Source: Nonomuraea africana
Lineage (GTDB): Bacteria > Actinomycetota > Actinomycetes > Streptosporangiales > Streptosporangiaceae
DNA length: 64,000 bases
Reading direction: 5' to 3'
Assembly: GCF_014873535.1 (NCBI RefSeq)
Contig: NZ_JADBEF010000001.1
Span: forward strand, 2,604,001 to 2,668,000
Part shown: positions 1-7,733 of the stretch, one piece after another
Numbering within the stretch: position 1 is the stretch's first letter
Layout of the letters: every line of letters begins with the position of its first letter
Program-made: the position numbers and the translations under genes
The notes under the pieces: model-generated
The model's input: only the letters and a program-made list of their open reading frames with translations
What the model was told of the DNA's origin: nothing
The model's database searches: none

Positions 1-92
1 GGCTGTTGCGCGACCCAGATGCCGGATTCGAGTCCGCGATCGAGGAGGCCAAGCGCGTCGTAGCCCTCGGCAGCACCAGCAAGGAGGAGTGA
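1..92 (+). CDS. C-terminal end of an unidentified protein (partial)
   Basis: Only the last 29 codons are inside the window; the frame is open from the left edge to the TGA at 90-92. The visible tail is acidic and charged (ends ALGSTSKEE) and does not identify a family. It ends 6 bases before the GTG of the MerR-HEAT gene, and that gene's ribosome binding site (GGAGGAG, 83-89) lies inside these last codons, so the two are probably co-transcribed and translationally coupled. Confidence 0.55.
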   Translation, partial: LLRDPDAGFESAIEEAKRVVALGSTSKEE

Positions 93-98
93 TGGGCA

Positions 99-1103
99 GT
101 GTTGATCGGTGATGTGGCACGACGGTCCGGGGTCAGCGCCCGCATGCTCAGGCATTACGACTCGCTCGGCTTGGTGCGGCCAACGGGTCGTACCGACGCA
201 GGTTATCGAGAGTACTCCAGCGAGGACATTCGGCGGATCTTCCAAATCGAGAGCCTGCGGTCATTGGGGCTGTCGCTACGTGAAGTCAGGCGCGCGCTCG
301 ATGATCCCGGCTTCACGCCCTCAGAGCTCGTCGACGACCTCATCCGCCAGACGCGAGAACGCATTGCGGCTGAGACGGAGCTGCTCACGCGACTGCGTCG
401 GATCGACGCCGTAGAACCCGCCGGCTGGGAGGACGTCCTCCAGATCGTCGCACTCCTGCAGGCGTTGGGGTCAAAGAGCGCCGGTAAGCGCCAGCGCGCG
501 GCCTTGTCCTCAGTCGAAGAGGTTCCGGTGCCAGTGGAAGTACTGGTCGAGGCAGCGCTGAGCGAGACGGACCCGAACGTCGCCGGAGCCCTTCGCTGGG
601 CTTTGGCGCAATCGGGCGATGACGGCTTGGCGCTGCTGGCGGAGGGCCTCGGCTCACCGGTAGCCGAGGTGCGCAAACGTGCCGTCCAGTCCATCGCCGA
701 GATTCCGAACGGTGAGGCGACCACACTGCTGCAGGGCGCCCTCGCGAACCCCGACATCGTGGTCCGCAGGTATGCAGCTCTGGCACTCGGGGCACGTGGA
801 GTGGCCGACGCGATCCCGACGCTCATCGACATCGTCGTCGAGGGGACGAATGACGTCGATGCAGCCGACGCCCTGAGCGCGCTGGCGAGTCGTCCCGCGT
901 TGGCGGATCAGATCGCTACCAGGCTCGTTGATCGCCTCGCCCACGGCAGCGTTGAATCGTCTGCACGTCGACGGCTGACACAGGCGCTCGCGGACATCCC
1001 CGGAACCACAGCGTCACGAGCCCTCGCAGATCTGTCACATGACGAAGACCGTGCCGTTGCGCTTACCGCGACATACATTCTCGGGATACGCGACGCACGA
1101 TGA
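99..1103 (+). CDS. MerR-family regulator with C-terminal HEAT-like repeats
   Basis: The N-terminus (about residues 1-70) is a MerR winged helix, recognisable from LIGDVARRSGVSARMLRHYD and the following GYREYSSEDI, then a helical dimerisation stretch. From about residue 145 to the end (334) there are repeated helical pairs of HEAT type, for example VAEVRKRAVQSIAEIPNG and NPDIVVRRYAALALGARGVA. Typical MerR proteins are 110-270 residues; the extra length is the HEAT part, which in other proteins binds protein partners. The GTG at 99 follows GGAGGAG by 9 bases. The target is unknown; the truncated gene in front is the natural candidate partner. Confidence 0.8.
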   Translation: MLIGDVARRSGVSARMLRHYDSLGLVRPTGRTDAGYREYSSEDIRRIFQIESLRSLGLSLREVRRALDDPGFTPSELVDDLIRQTRERIAAETELLTRLRRIDAVEPAGWEDVLQIVALLQALGSKSAGKRQRAALSSVEEVPVPVEVLVEAALSETDPNVAGALRWALAQSGDDGLALLAEGLGSPVAEVRKRAVQSIAEIPNGEATTLLQGALANPDIVVRRYAALALGARGVADAIPTLIDIVVEGTNDVDAADALSALASRPALADQIATRLVDRLAHGSVESSARRRLTQALADIPGTTASRALADLSHDEDRAVALTATYILGIRDAR

Positions 1104-1451
1104 CGGATCTTTCCTGGCGTGCTGTGTGCGGCGCCGGGAGGGCAGCCCGGCCTGCTGCGGGCTGATCTTGGCCCGGCGGGAGGTCAGGAACTCACGGATC
1201 TCGCTGCGGTTGTCCACCTTCCAGAGGTTATGCGGCCTTCCAGCTTGCAGGGGTGCCCTGTCAGTACACCTTTCACCACTGCCTTCCTCGCCGTCTGACC
1301 TGCGCTTTTCATGGGTATGTGAACCAGCATGCCCGGCCTGCGGGAGGCACATCTGTAGGTGCCGTCCGGACGGCCGCGTCGCGGTCTGCCCGTGCCGGCG
1401 CCGAGCGCGCGCGGGCTGCTGAAAGCAACAGACCCTCAAGGAGTGAATGAC
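1104..1451. other. Intergenic stretch with an XRE gene remnant
   Basis: 348 bases between the MerR-HEAT gene and the alcohol dehydrogenase. Apart from the XRE-type N-terminal remnant at 1137-1217 on the minus strand and the dehydrogenase ribosome binding site (AAGGAG, 1438-1443), nothing is recognisable. It reads as eroded coding sequence rather than a designed regulatory region. Confidence 0.5.
1137..1217 (-). pseudogene. N-terminal remnant of an XRE (MmyB-like) regulator
   Basis: Starting at a GTG (1215-1217) the minus strand reads VDNRSEIREFLTSRRAKISP then QQAGLPS, the conserved start of actinobacterial XRE regulators with a C-terminal MmyB-like ligand domain. In those proteins the next residues are a GGxRRVKGLRREEVAMLAG helix-turn-helix; here the frame runs into unrelated sequence after 27 residues, so helix-turn-helix and ligand domain are gone. 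A second remnant of the same family is at 7504-7683. Such regulators are commonly divergent from oxidoreductase genes, and an alcohol dehydrogenase does lie beside it. Confidence 0.65.
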
Positions 1452-2474
1452 ATGCGTGGTGTAGTGCTGCACGCCCCCGGCGATGTCCGGGTGGAGGAGA
1501 TCGACGACCCGAAGATCACCGCCCCGACGGATGCGATCATCCGGCTGTCGGCGTCCTGTGTCTGCGGCTCGGACCTGTGGCCCTTCCGCGGTGTCGAGCA
1601 CGTCGATCGGCCCATGCCGATGGGGCACGAGTACGTCGGAATCGTCGAGGAGGTCGGCAGCGAGGTCAAGAACGTCAAGCCCGGCCAGTTCGTCGTCGGC
1701 TCCTTCGTCGCCTCCGACGGCACCTGCGAGATCTGCCGCGCGGGCTACCCCTCCTCCTGCGTCGACCGCGTGTTCATGTCCCAGGTCGGCACCCAGTCCG
1801 GACGGGCCCTGATTCCGCATGCCGACGGCACGCTCGTGGCCACTCCGGCGATGCCCGACGCGGAGCTGATCCCCAGCCTCCTGGCTGCCTCCGATGTGCT
1901 GGGCACCGGATGGTTTGGCGCGGTGGCCGCCGAGGCCGGCCCCGGCAAGACGGTCGCGGTCGTCGGCGACGGCGCGGTCGGCCTGATGGCGGTGCTGGCC
2001 GCCAAGCAGCTGGGCGCCGAGCGCATCATCGCCATCAGCCGCCACGAGACGCGCCAGAAGCTGGCCCGAGAGTTCGGCGGCACCGACATCGTCACCGAGC
2101 GAGGTGACGACGGCGTGGCCAAGGTCAAGGAACTGACCGCAGGGATGGGCGCCCACTCGGTCGTCGAGGCGGTCGGCACCCAGGAGTCGATGCAGCAGGC
2201 CATCCGCTCCACCCGCCCCGGTGGCCACGTGGGTTTCGTGGGCGTCAACCACGACGTCGCTCTCAGCGGGGAGGAACTCTTCTTCGCCCAGGTCCATCTG
2301 CTCGGCGGCCCCGCCCCGGTGCGCCGGTTCCTGCCCGAGCTGATCGATCTGATCTGGGAACGGAAGATCGACCCGGGCAAGGTCTTCGACCTCACCCTGC
2401 CGTTGGAGCAGGCCGCCGAGGGATACCGGGCCATGGACGAGCGTCGGGCCATCAAGGCCCTGCTCACCCTCTGA
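1452..2474 (+). CDS. Zinc-dependent alcohol dehydrogenase (MDR superfamily)
   Basis: 340 residues, NAD(P)-dependent oxidation of an alcohol or reduction of an aldehyde; substrate not predictable. Catalytic-zinc ligands are seen in SCVCGSDLW (Cys near residue 38) and the GHEYVG motif (His/Glu). The structural-zinc loop has CEICRAGYPSSC, three of the usual four cysteines, with Asp in the first position as in some relatives. The Rossmann nucleotide loop is VVGDGAVGLMAV. The ATG at 1452 follows AAGGAG by 8 bases and gives the standard MRGVVLHAPGDVRVEEI start; longer in-frame extensions upstream lack family similarity. Monocistronic as far as seen. Confidence 0.9.
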   Translation: MRGVVLHAPGDVRVEEIDDPKITAPTDAIIRLSASCVCGSDLWPFRGVEHVDRPMPMGHEYVGIVEEVGSEVKNVKPGQFVVGSFVASDGTCEICRAGYPSSCVDRVFMSQVGTQSGRALIPHADGTLVATPAMPDAELIPSLLAASDVLGTGWFGAVAAEAGPGKTVAVVGDGAVGLMAVLAAKQLGAERIIAISRHETRQKLAREFGGTDIVTERGDDGVAKVKELTAGMGAHSVVEAVGTQESMQQAIRSTRPGGHVGFVGVNHDVALSGEELFFAQVHLLGGPAPVRRFLPELIDLIWERKIDPGKVFDLTLPLEQAAEGYRAMDERRAIKALLTL

Positions 2475-2578
2475 CCTGTGCTCCCCCTATCGACCGCCGT
2501 CCCGCGCAGAGCATCGATACGGCCATAGCCCTCCACGGGGCGCGGCACGGAGAGGACACCACTTGATCGTTGGCAGTG

Positions 2579-2872
2579 TCAGCGGCCCATGGCGTACACC
2601 GCTTGGATGAAGCCGGTGAAGCCGTGCCAGGGGTCAGGGTCGGCCAGGGCTTCGGCGACGCCGGCGGCGTAGGCGTCCATGCGGTCGGCGAAGACCGCGT
2701 TGATGAGGTCCTCGCGGGTAGCGAAGCACCGGGACAGGGTGGCCTTGCCGACGCCGGCCTCGCGGGCGACGCAGGCCATGGAGACATCGAGCCCTTCGGT
2801 GGAGAACGGGCGGCGGCCAGGATGCGCTCGCGGTTGCGTTCGGCGTCGGCGCGCAGTCCCGGCTCGGGCTCT
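2579..2872 (-). pseudogene. TetR-family regulator, frameshifted and truncated
   Basis: One frame reads LRADAERNRERILAAAR, the start of a TetR DNA-binding domain; the next frame continues FSTEGLDVSMACVAREAGVGKATLSR and ATREDLINAVFADRMDAYAA to a TGA at 2579-2581. A deletion of a few bases between the two halves breaks the frame near 2812, the ligand domain stops after about 50 residues where a TetR protein would have about 120, and I see no start codon before LRADAERN. It is therefore a dead gene. It may once have controlled the adjacent alcohol dehydrogenase. Confidence 0.75.
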
Positions 2873-2971
2873 GCGGATCTCTATGCGGCGGTGACCAGGT
2901 TCTTCGTCGCTTAAATCTACTTTGTAAAGGCGCTCGGCGGGGCGACCTACCGGTCGCCCATCATTCAAGGA

Positions 2972-3757
2972 CTAAAGACTCTCAACAACAAACAGGTGCG
3001 GCGTCGTGGTGGTCAGCGCGGTGAAGCCGAGGCGGCTCAGGATGGGGCGGCTGTCGTCGGAGGCGTCGACCTGCAGGTAGCGGTAGCCGTGTGCGGCGGC
3101 GATGCGGGCGCGATAGGCGACCAGCGCGCGGTAGATGCCGCGTCCGCGCCAGTCGGGCACGGTGCCGCCGCTCCAGAGGCTGGCGAAGTGGGTGCCTTCG
3201 TGGAGGTCGAGGCGGGCGGCGCTGACGGGGTGGGGGCCTGCCATGGCGACGACGGCGGCGATGGTGTGGGGCGCCTCGGCGAGCTGGGTGAGCAGGCGGT
3301 GCCTGATGTGGGTGGCGGTGGTGCCGAAGGCCTGGTGGTGGACCTCCATCATGAGGTCGACGTCCGCGGGGTGGGTGACGGGGTGCAGGTGGATGCCGTC
3401 GGGTGGCGGTGTGGTGGTGGGCAGGTCGCTGATCTGGGCGACCATGAGCGTTTCGGTGGGTTCGGGGGTGGCGCCCGCTTTCAGGAGGCGGTGGGCGAGG
3501 TCGGTGGGCTGGTCGTGGGCGTAGAGCTTCCATTCGAAGTCGTGGCCGAGTGCGGTGTAGTGGCTGATCTGGGCGGCGATGGCGGCGTCGGCGGTGGTGT
3601 GGTCGAGGTCGCTCCAGAGGATGCCGTTCCAGCCGTGGCGGGTGCTGGTCTGGCGGAGGACGCCGCTGTCGAGGTGGAGGGTGGCGTGGGCGTCGTCGGG
3701 TTGGGCGTGGCGGCGCATCTGGTGGTCGAAGAGGGCGAGGGTGTCGTGGGGGTTCAT
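2972..3757 (-). CDS. GNAT-family N-acetyltransferase
   Basis: 261 residues. The C-terminal part holds the acetyl-CoA site of GNAT enzymes: a beta-strand SLWSGGTVPDWRGRGIYRAL with the R-G-R-G pyrophosphate loop (about residues 198-206), followed by YLQVDASDDSRPILSRLGF, the typical last strand-helix. The N-terminal half looks like a second, degenerate GNAT repeat, as in the long acetyltransferases. The start overlaps the stop of the upstream helix-turn-helix gene by ATGA (3754-3757), so the two form a translationally coupled operon. Acceptor substrate unknown. Confidence 0.85.
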   Translation of the reverse strand: MNPHDTLALFDHQMRRHAQPDDAHATLHLDSGVLRQTSTRHGWNGILWSDLDHTTADAAIAAQISHYTALGHDFEWKLYAHDQPTDLAHRLLKAGATPEPTETLMVAQISDLPTTTPPPDGIHLHPVTHPADVDLMMEVHHQAFGTTATHIRHRLLTQLAEAPHTIAAVVAMAGPHPVSAARLDLHEGTHFASLWSGGTVPDWRGRGIYRALVAYRARIAAAHGYRYLQVDASDDSRPILSRLGFTALTTTTPHLFVVESL

Positions 3758-4179
3758 GGGCGGTCCTCGGTGATGTCGCGGAAGCCGTTGAGGAGGTCGG
3801 TGGTGGTGGGAAGGTCGCCGAGGATCATGATGGTGAGGGTGGCGCGGTCGGTGTCGTAGCGGGTTTGGACGCGTAGTCCGTGAGTGTTGTTGATGGAGGT
3901 CATGATCCAGGTGGTGAGGCGGTCGGTTTGGGGGCGGCTGATGGCGTGGATCTGGATGGTGGTGGAGACGTCGGTGTGGCGGTGGTCCGCGGTGGTTTCG
4001 GTGGCTGGCGGGGTGGTAGTGGCGCCGGTGAAGGCGTCGAGGTCGTGGCGGGCGATGCGGTATTGCTTGCCGATGCGGGTGGCTCTGAGTCGGCCGTCGC
4101 GGACGTAGCCGCGGATGGTTTTGACGTGGAGGCCGAGGAGGGTGGCGACTTGTTCGACGGTGTAGGGCTGTTCCGGCAT
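3754..4179 (-). CDS. Excisionase/HTH_17-type DNA-binding protein with C-terminal alpha-beta domain
   Basis: 141 residues. Residues 5-52 form a short winged helix of the excisionase/MerR-like kind (VEQVATLLGLHVKTIRGYVR, then IGKQYRIARHDLDAF). A Thr/Pro-rich linker leads to a C-terminal domain (about 70-141) with alternating strands and helices, whose function I do not recognise. GGAAGGAT sits 8 bases before the ATG. It precedes and overlaps the GNAT gene, suggesting that it senses something and controls the acetyltransferase, or that both act together. It is unlikely to be a phage excisionase: no integrase or att site is near. Confidence 0.75.
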   Translation of the reverse strand: MPEQPYTVEQVATLLGLHVKTIRGYVRDGRLRATRIGKQYRIARHDLDAFTGATTTPPATETTADHRHTDVSTTIQIHAISRPQTDRLTTWIMTSINNTHGLRVQTRYDTDRATLTIMILGDLPTTTDLLNGFRDITEDRP

Positions 4180-4215
4180 GGCCTATCCTTCCGTATTCTT
4201 CCCTGAATTACTCTA

Positions 4216-4980
4216 GTGACGGGGTGTCTCATGGTGGATGCGGGCGTGCACGCCTATCTGAGGTCGGTGGCGGGGGCTCGGGCGCGTCGGGTGGGGCCGT
4301 TCACGGTCCGGTTCGATGAGTGTGATGCCGCGCTCTCGTTCAACTACGCCATCCCTGATGACGGCGCGGCGCCGACGGCGGGTGAGGTGGCGGCGCTGGT
4401 GGCGGCGTTTCGTGAGCGGGCCAGGACGCCGCGACTGGAGTACGTGCCGCGGGCGGCGCCGGAGGTGGAGGGCGCGCTGCTGGCGGCGGGGTTTCGCGCT
4501 GAGGGCCGGTTTCCGGTGCTGGTGTGCCGTCCGGAGGAGGTGGTGGACGCGCCGGTGTCCGGGGCTGTCCGGGTGGGGCTCGTGCGCGATGATTCCGTTC
4601 TCTGGCAGGTCGCGCGGGTGATGAACGAGGCTTTCGAGGCGCCGGAGGCGACGGAGCATGATGTGGCGCGGTTGCGTCGGGTGCTGGATGGCGGTGGCCT
4701 CGTGGCGGCGGCGGTTGACGAGGCGACGGGGGAGGTCGTCGGGGCGGGGCAGATCGGGAGCCCGCATGGGGGTGTCGCCGAGGTGGCGGGTATCGCGGTG
4801 CGGGCTTCGCATCGGCGGCGGGGGATCGCGGGGGCGGTGACGGCGCTGCTGACGCGTGCGGGCGGGGACGCGGGGATCGCGATGCCGTTCCTCACTCCGG
4901 CTGATGAGGCGGCGGCGCAGGTCTATGCGCGGGTGGGGTACCGGAAGGTGAGTGAGGCGCTGTTCATCTCGCTCCGCTAG
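4216..4980 (+). CDS. GNAT-family N-acetyltransferase
   Basis: About 254 residues. The C-terminal half contains a GNAT core: VVGAGQIGSP, AEVAGIAVRASHRRRGIAGA (motif A with the R-R-G-I pyrophosphate loop) and a final AAQVYARVGYRKV. The N-terminal half resembles a degenerate GNAT repeat. The start is uncertain: GTG at 4216 gives the longest protein, but ATG 4231 or GTG 4234 are possible and no clear ribosome binding site precedes any of them. A TACTCT -10-like box at 4209-4214 would favour a leaderless message starting at 4231 or 4234. Divergent from the HTH/GNAT operon, with only 36 bases between. Confidence 0.8.
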   Translation: MTGCLMVDAGVHAYLRSVAGARARRVGPFTVRFDECDAALSFNYAIPDDGAAPTAGEVAALVAAFRERARTPRLEYVPRAAPEVEGALLAAGFRAEGRFPVLVCRPEEVVDAPVSGAVRVGLVRDDSVLWQVARVMNEAFEAPEATEHDVARLRRVLDGGGLVAAAVDEATGEVVGAGQIGSPHGGVAEVAGIAVRASHRRRGIAGAVTALLTRAGGDAGIAMPFLTPADEAAAQVYARVGYRKVSEALFISLR

Positions 4981-5421
4981 TTCTCCCTGCAATCGCATTC
5001 TCATCGATAGGGCGTCCGGGAGGTTCGACCGTCGAAGCGAGCACCTGTACGGCGTGGGCGAGGCTGCGGTGGACCCAGTGGTCCCGGTAGCGGAAGCGTG
5101 GGATCTCAGTGTGAAGAAGATCGGCGGTCCTGCCGCACGGTCGGCACACCACAGGGCGAGGGTGCCGCCGGAGGAGTTGTCCGGGGCCTGCGGTTCGGCG
5201 CCCGAGGAGGTTGTCGGCGAGCGCCGCCGCGCGCAAGACCTCGACGAGTTCGAGACCGGGCACGGCGGTGCGGGATCAGCGAGTGCCGGGGGCGGGCCGG
5301 GCGTGGTATTCCTCGTCGGTGATCGGCTCGCCCCACTCGGTCTCGGGGACGCCGTCCTCGCTGGTGCCTTCCCACATGGCCAGGTGGGTCATGAAGCGGT
5401 CGGGGGCGGCGCCGCTCGTGC
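4981..5421. other. Gap with a cupin-like tail fragment
   Basis: 441 bases between the GNAT gene and the aldo-keto reductase. Apart from the short cupin-like tail at 5276-5389 I see no intact gene. Codon-like base periodicity on the minus strand suggests more degraded coding sequence, but no family could be recognised in 4981-5275. Confidence 0.4.
5276..5389 (-). pseudogene. C-terminal fragment resembling a cupin-domain protein
   Basis: A 37-codon open stretch reads MTHLAMWEGTSEDGVPETEW then GEPITDEEYHA and stops at 5276. The pattern of a beta-strand followed by a W-x-E-x-x-T-D-E-E-Y tail recalls the ends of some actinobacterial cupin proteins. Nothing upstream on the same strand continues into a cupin barrel, so if the match is right this is the remaining tail of a deleted gene. 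Identification is from memory and weak. Confidence 0.35.
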
Positions 5422-6450
5422 TCAGCGGCGGCGGGCGGCGGGCTGCAGGGCCGGGCTGACCCAGCCGTTCTCCGCCGGGTTGATGGTCAGTCCGGGCGGC
5501 ACGATCTCGTCGATGCGGTCCAGCACGTCGTCCGGGAGTTCGACGTCGGCGGCCGACAGCTGGGATTCGAGGTGGTCCATGGTCCGGGGGCCGATGATCG
5601 CTGAGGTGATGGCGGGGTGGCGTAGGACGAACGCGATGGCCATCTCGATCAGTGTCGTCCCGGCCTGGTCGGCCAGTTCGGCGAGCTGTTCGGCGGCTTG
5701 GAGCTTGCGTTGGTTCTCCGGGAGCGAGAGGTCGAAGCGGTTGGCCAGCCGCTGGCGGGCCGCGGAGAACGGTCCTTCGGACTCGCTGCCCTTGCGGTAG
5801 CGGCCGGTGAGCCAGCCGCCGGCCAGCGGGCTGTAGGAGATGACGCCCATTCCGTATCGGGCGCAGGTGGGCAGCGTGTCGGTCTCGATCGCGCGCACGA
5901 GCATGTTGTACGGCGGCTGCTCGCAGGTGAATCGTTCCCGGCCGCGCTCGCGGGCGGTCCACTGGGCCTCCACGATCGCCGAGACCGGCCAGGTCGAGTG
6001 GCCGATGTAGCGGACCTTCCCGGCGCGGACGAGGTCGGTCAGAGCGCCGAGCGTCTCGTCGATGTCGGTGTCGGGGTCGTAGCGGTGGATTTGGTACAGG
6101 TCGATCCAGTCGGTGCCCAGCCGGCGTAGCGAGTTGTCGACCTCGTGGGTGATCCAGCGGCGGGAGTTGCCGCGGCTGTTGAGGTCCTCGCCCATCGGCA
6201 TGTGCACCTTGCTGGCCAGGACGACGTCGTCGCGCCGGCCGCCGGCCAGGGCCTTGCCGACGATGACTTCGGACTCGCCGTCGGAGTAGACGTCGGCGGT
6301 GTCGATGAAGTTGATGCCGGCTTCGAGGGCGCGGTGGATGGTGCGGATGCTCTCGTCGTGGTCCTTGGTGCCCCATTCGCCGAACATCATGGCGCCGAGG
6401 CACAGCTTGCTGACCGAGACGCCGGTGCGTCCCAGACGGCGGTAGTCCAT
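5422..6450 (-). CDS. Aldo/keto reductase
   Basis: 342 residues, an NADPH-dependent (beta/alpha)8 oxidoreductase. The start MDYRRLGRTGVSVSKLCLGA is typical, and all four catalytic residues are present: Asp50 and Tyr55 (FIDTADVY), Lys81 (ASKVHM) and His122 (YQIHRYD). The cofactor segment near the C-terminus (SAIIGPRTMDHLESQL) is intact. Length matches the potassium-channel-beta-like/YajO-type group. DUF2255 lies 31 bases upstream on the same strand, so the two may form an operon. Substrate unknown. Confidence 0.9.
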   Translation of the reverse strand: MDYRRLGRTGVSVSKLCLGAMMFGEWGTKDHDESIRTIHRALEAGINFIDTADVYSDGESEVIVGKALAGGRRDDVVLASKVHMPMGEDLNSRGNSRRWITHEVDNSLRRLGTDWIDLYQIHRYDPDTDIDETLGALTDLVRAGKVRYIGHSTWPVSAIVEAQWTARERGRERFTCEQPPYNMLVRAIETDTLPTCARYGMGVISYSPLAGGWLTGRYRKGSESEGPFSAARQRLANRFDLSLPENQRKLQAAEQLAELADQAGTTLIEMAIAFVLRHPAITSAIIGPRTMDHLESQLSAADVELPDDVLDRIDEIVPPGLTINPAENGWVSPALQPAARRR

Positions 6451-6481
6451 GGATGACTCTGGCTCAGGTGCGGGTGATGGG

Positions 6482-6856
6482 TCAGCGCGGCACGAGTTTG
6501 ATCGTCGCGGCGCGTGCGTCGGGGTTGACGACGCCGCCGACGATGTTGGGGCCGTAGCGGTGGTACTTGGTGCGGTAGACGTCGTCGATCTGGTCGTCGA
6601 GGGAGCGGTCGGCGTCGGCGAAGGTGACGTCCCGCTGGAGGCCGCCGGCCGAGATGCGGCCCTCGTGGCGCGTCTGCGTGCCGCGGTACCAGGCGCCGTC
6701 GCGGCCGTTCATGCAGCGGACGTACAGCTCTTCGCCGTGGCGCACGACCCACATGGTCACCGGGTCGCGCAACGTGCAGTCGCCGCGGCGGGAGGCGAGT
6801 TGCAGTTCCTCGGCGTCGCCGATCGTGGCGAGTTCCTCGTTCGTCCAGTCGGCCAT
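6482..6856 (-). CDS. DUF2255 family protein
   Basis: 124 residues beginning MADWTNEELATIGDAEELQL, with the conserved WVVRHGEELYVRC and GRDGAWYRGTQTRHEGRI segments of DUF2255, a small, probably cytoplasmic beta-rich family sometimes compared to FMN-binding split barrels. AAGGAG lies 7 bases before the ATG, which selects this start over upstream in-frame codons. First gene of a likely two-gene operon with the aldo/keto reductase; no biochemical role is established. Confidence 0.85.
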   Translation of the reverse strand: MADWTNEELATIGDAEELQLASRRGDCTLRDPVTMWVVRHGEELYVRCMNGRDGAWYRGTQTRHEGRISAGGLQRDVTFADADRSLDDQIDDVYRTKYHRYGPNIVGGVVNPDARAATIKLVPR

Positions 6857-7049
6857 CGGTGTGCTCCTTGGTGATGCGGGATGTGATCTGATGGGCAGAA
6901 GGCGGGGTCCGGCGCCGGTTTCCGAACGGCGTGCGGTTCTTCGTCGGCTCGCTGTGGTCGCGACCTGCGCCGCCACGGGGTCACGCCCCTGGTGGAAGGT
7001 CGGTGGAGGCGGCGGGCTCGGTCTGGTTCTCACCATGTGCGATGCGCTT

Positions 7050-7155
7050 GCGCGCGCCGCCGGGCTCCACGATGGTCATGCCGATGCGGAAGGGCGCGAA
7101 ACGTGGTGGCGTGGTGCAGCGGGTTGCCGGGGAAGTCGACGTGGCCGCCGTAGGA
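7050..7155 (-). pseudogene. Short-chain dehydrogenase fragment with internal deletion
   Basis: Reading from 7155 leftward, one frame gives SYGGHVDFPGNPLHHAT, the strand-active-site-helix region of an SDR (normally SSxGG...Y.ATK). A frame shift and loss of roughly a dozen residues then leads to FAPFRIGMTIVEPGGAR, the EVAPFGIGxTIVEPGGxR stretch that in SDRs follows the catalytic Tyr/Lys. The catalytic Tyr position is His here. Neither the N-terminal Rossmann half nor the C-terminus remains. Confidence 0.6.
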
Positions 7156-7321
7156 TAGGCGCGCACAGGGGCGGGGCCGCAGGTGAGCTCGCGGAGCTTG
7201 GCGATGCCTTCCTGGCCGCGTTCGGTGACCACGTCCGTGGCGCCGAACTCCCGCCCAGGTGGCTGCGGGCCTTGTGGCGGCCCATCAGGATGATCTGGTG
7301 CTCGATGAATGTCGCGCGCAT
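7155..7321 (-). pseudogene. Zinc alcohol dehydrogenase fragment
   Basis: From the ATG at 7321: MRATFI, the usual start of this family, fused to ILMGRHKAR; after one frame shift REFGATDVVTERGQEGIAKL and RELT, then APVRAY. These correspond to the start, the coenzyme-domain helix and the GGPAPVRxY segment of genes like the one at 1452-2474, with large internal deletions. The break ends exactly where the SDR fragment begins (7155), so at least two recombination or deletion events are recorded here. Confidence 0.65.
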
Positions 7322-7503
7322 ATCTCTCCAGCTGAATGGCGTCGAAAAGCTCCTACCCAGACGCCGGGCGGCCCGGTGCGGGCCGGCCTCTTGCGCCGGT
7401 CCGACTCCAGCAAACGTTGTTTTACCGACCAGTGGGAGTCACTGCCGTTCCAGGTAATGCCAGTACCTGTCTGGCCACTGAGCAGGTCACATGCCGTCAG
7501 TAC

Positions 7504-7683
7504 ATGGATGATCGAGCCGAGATCCCAGCCTTCCTCAGCTCCAGGCGGGCCCGCCTCACCCCGCAGCAGGCCGGCCTGCCGGCCTTCGGGGGCAACCGCA
7601 GGGTCAAGGGGCTGCGCCGCGAGGAGGTCGCGATGCTGGCCGGCGTCTCAGTCGACTACTACGTGCGCCTTGAGCGCGGCAAT
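7504..7683 (+). pseudogene. XRE (MmyB-like) regulator truncated after the helix-turn-helix
   Basis: ATG at 7504 begins MDDRAEIPAFLSSRRARLTP, QQAGLPAFGGNRRVKGLRRE, EVAMLAGVSVDYYVRLERGN: the complete DNA-binding half of an actinobacterial XRE regulator. Intact relatives continue with about 200 residues including an MmyB-like ligand domain; here the sequence changes right after LERGN into low-complexity codons. Without the dimerisation/ligand half it is probably non-functional, though a short DNA-binding fragment cannot be excluded. Confidence 0.7.
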
Positions 7684-7733
7684 CGAGAACATCGAGAACA
7701 TCGACAGCCCCCACCGCCGCCGGCGGGCGCGGA

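Larger units (their letters stand above)
6857..7733. other. Gap filled with decayed oxidoreductase and XRE fragments
   Basis: 877 bases without an intact gene. It contains an SDR fragment (7050-7155, minus), a zinc alcohol dehydrogenase fragment directly abutting it (7155-7321, minus) and the N-terminal half of an XRE regulator (7504-7683, plus). 6857-7049 and 7322-7503 show nothing I can name. Confidence 0.6.

Noticed and set aside
5098..5322. Small plus-strand gene in the 4981-5421 gap.
   Set aside because: No ribosome binding site, Arg/Gly-rich composition, no similarity.
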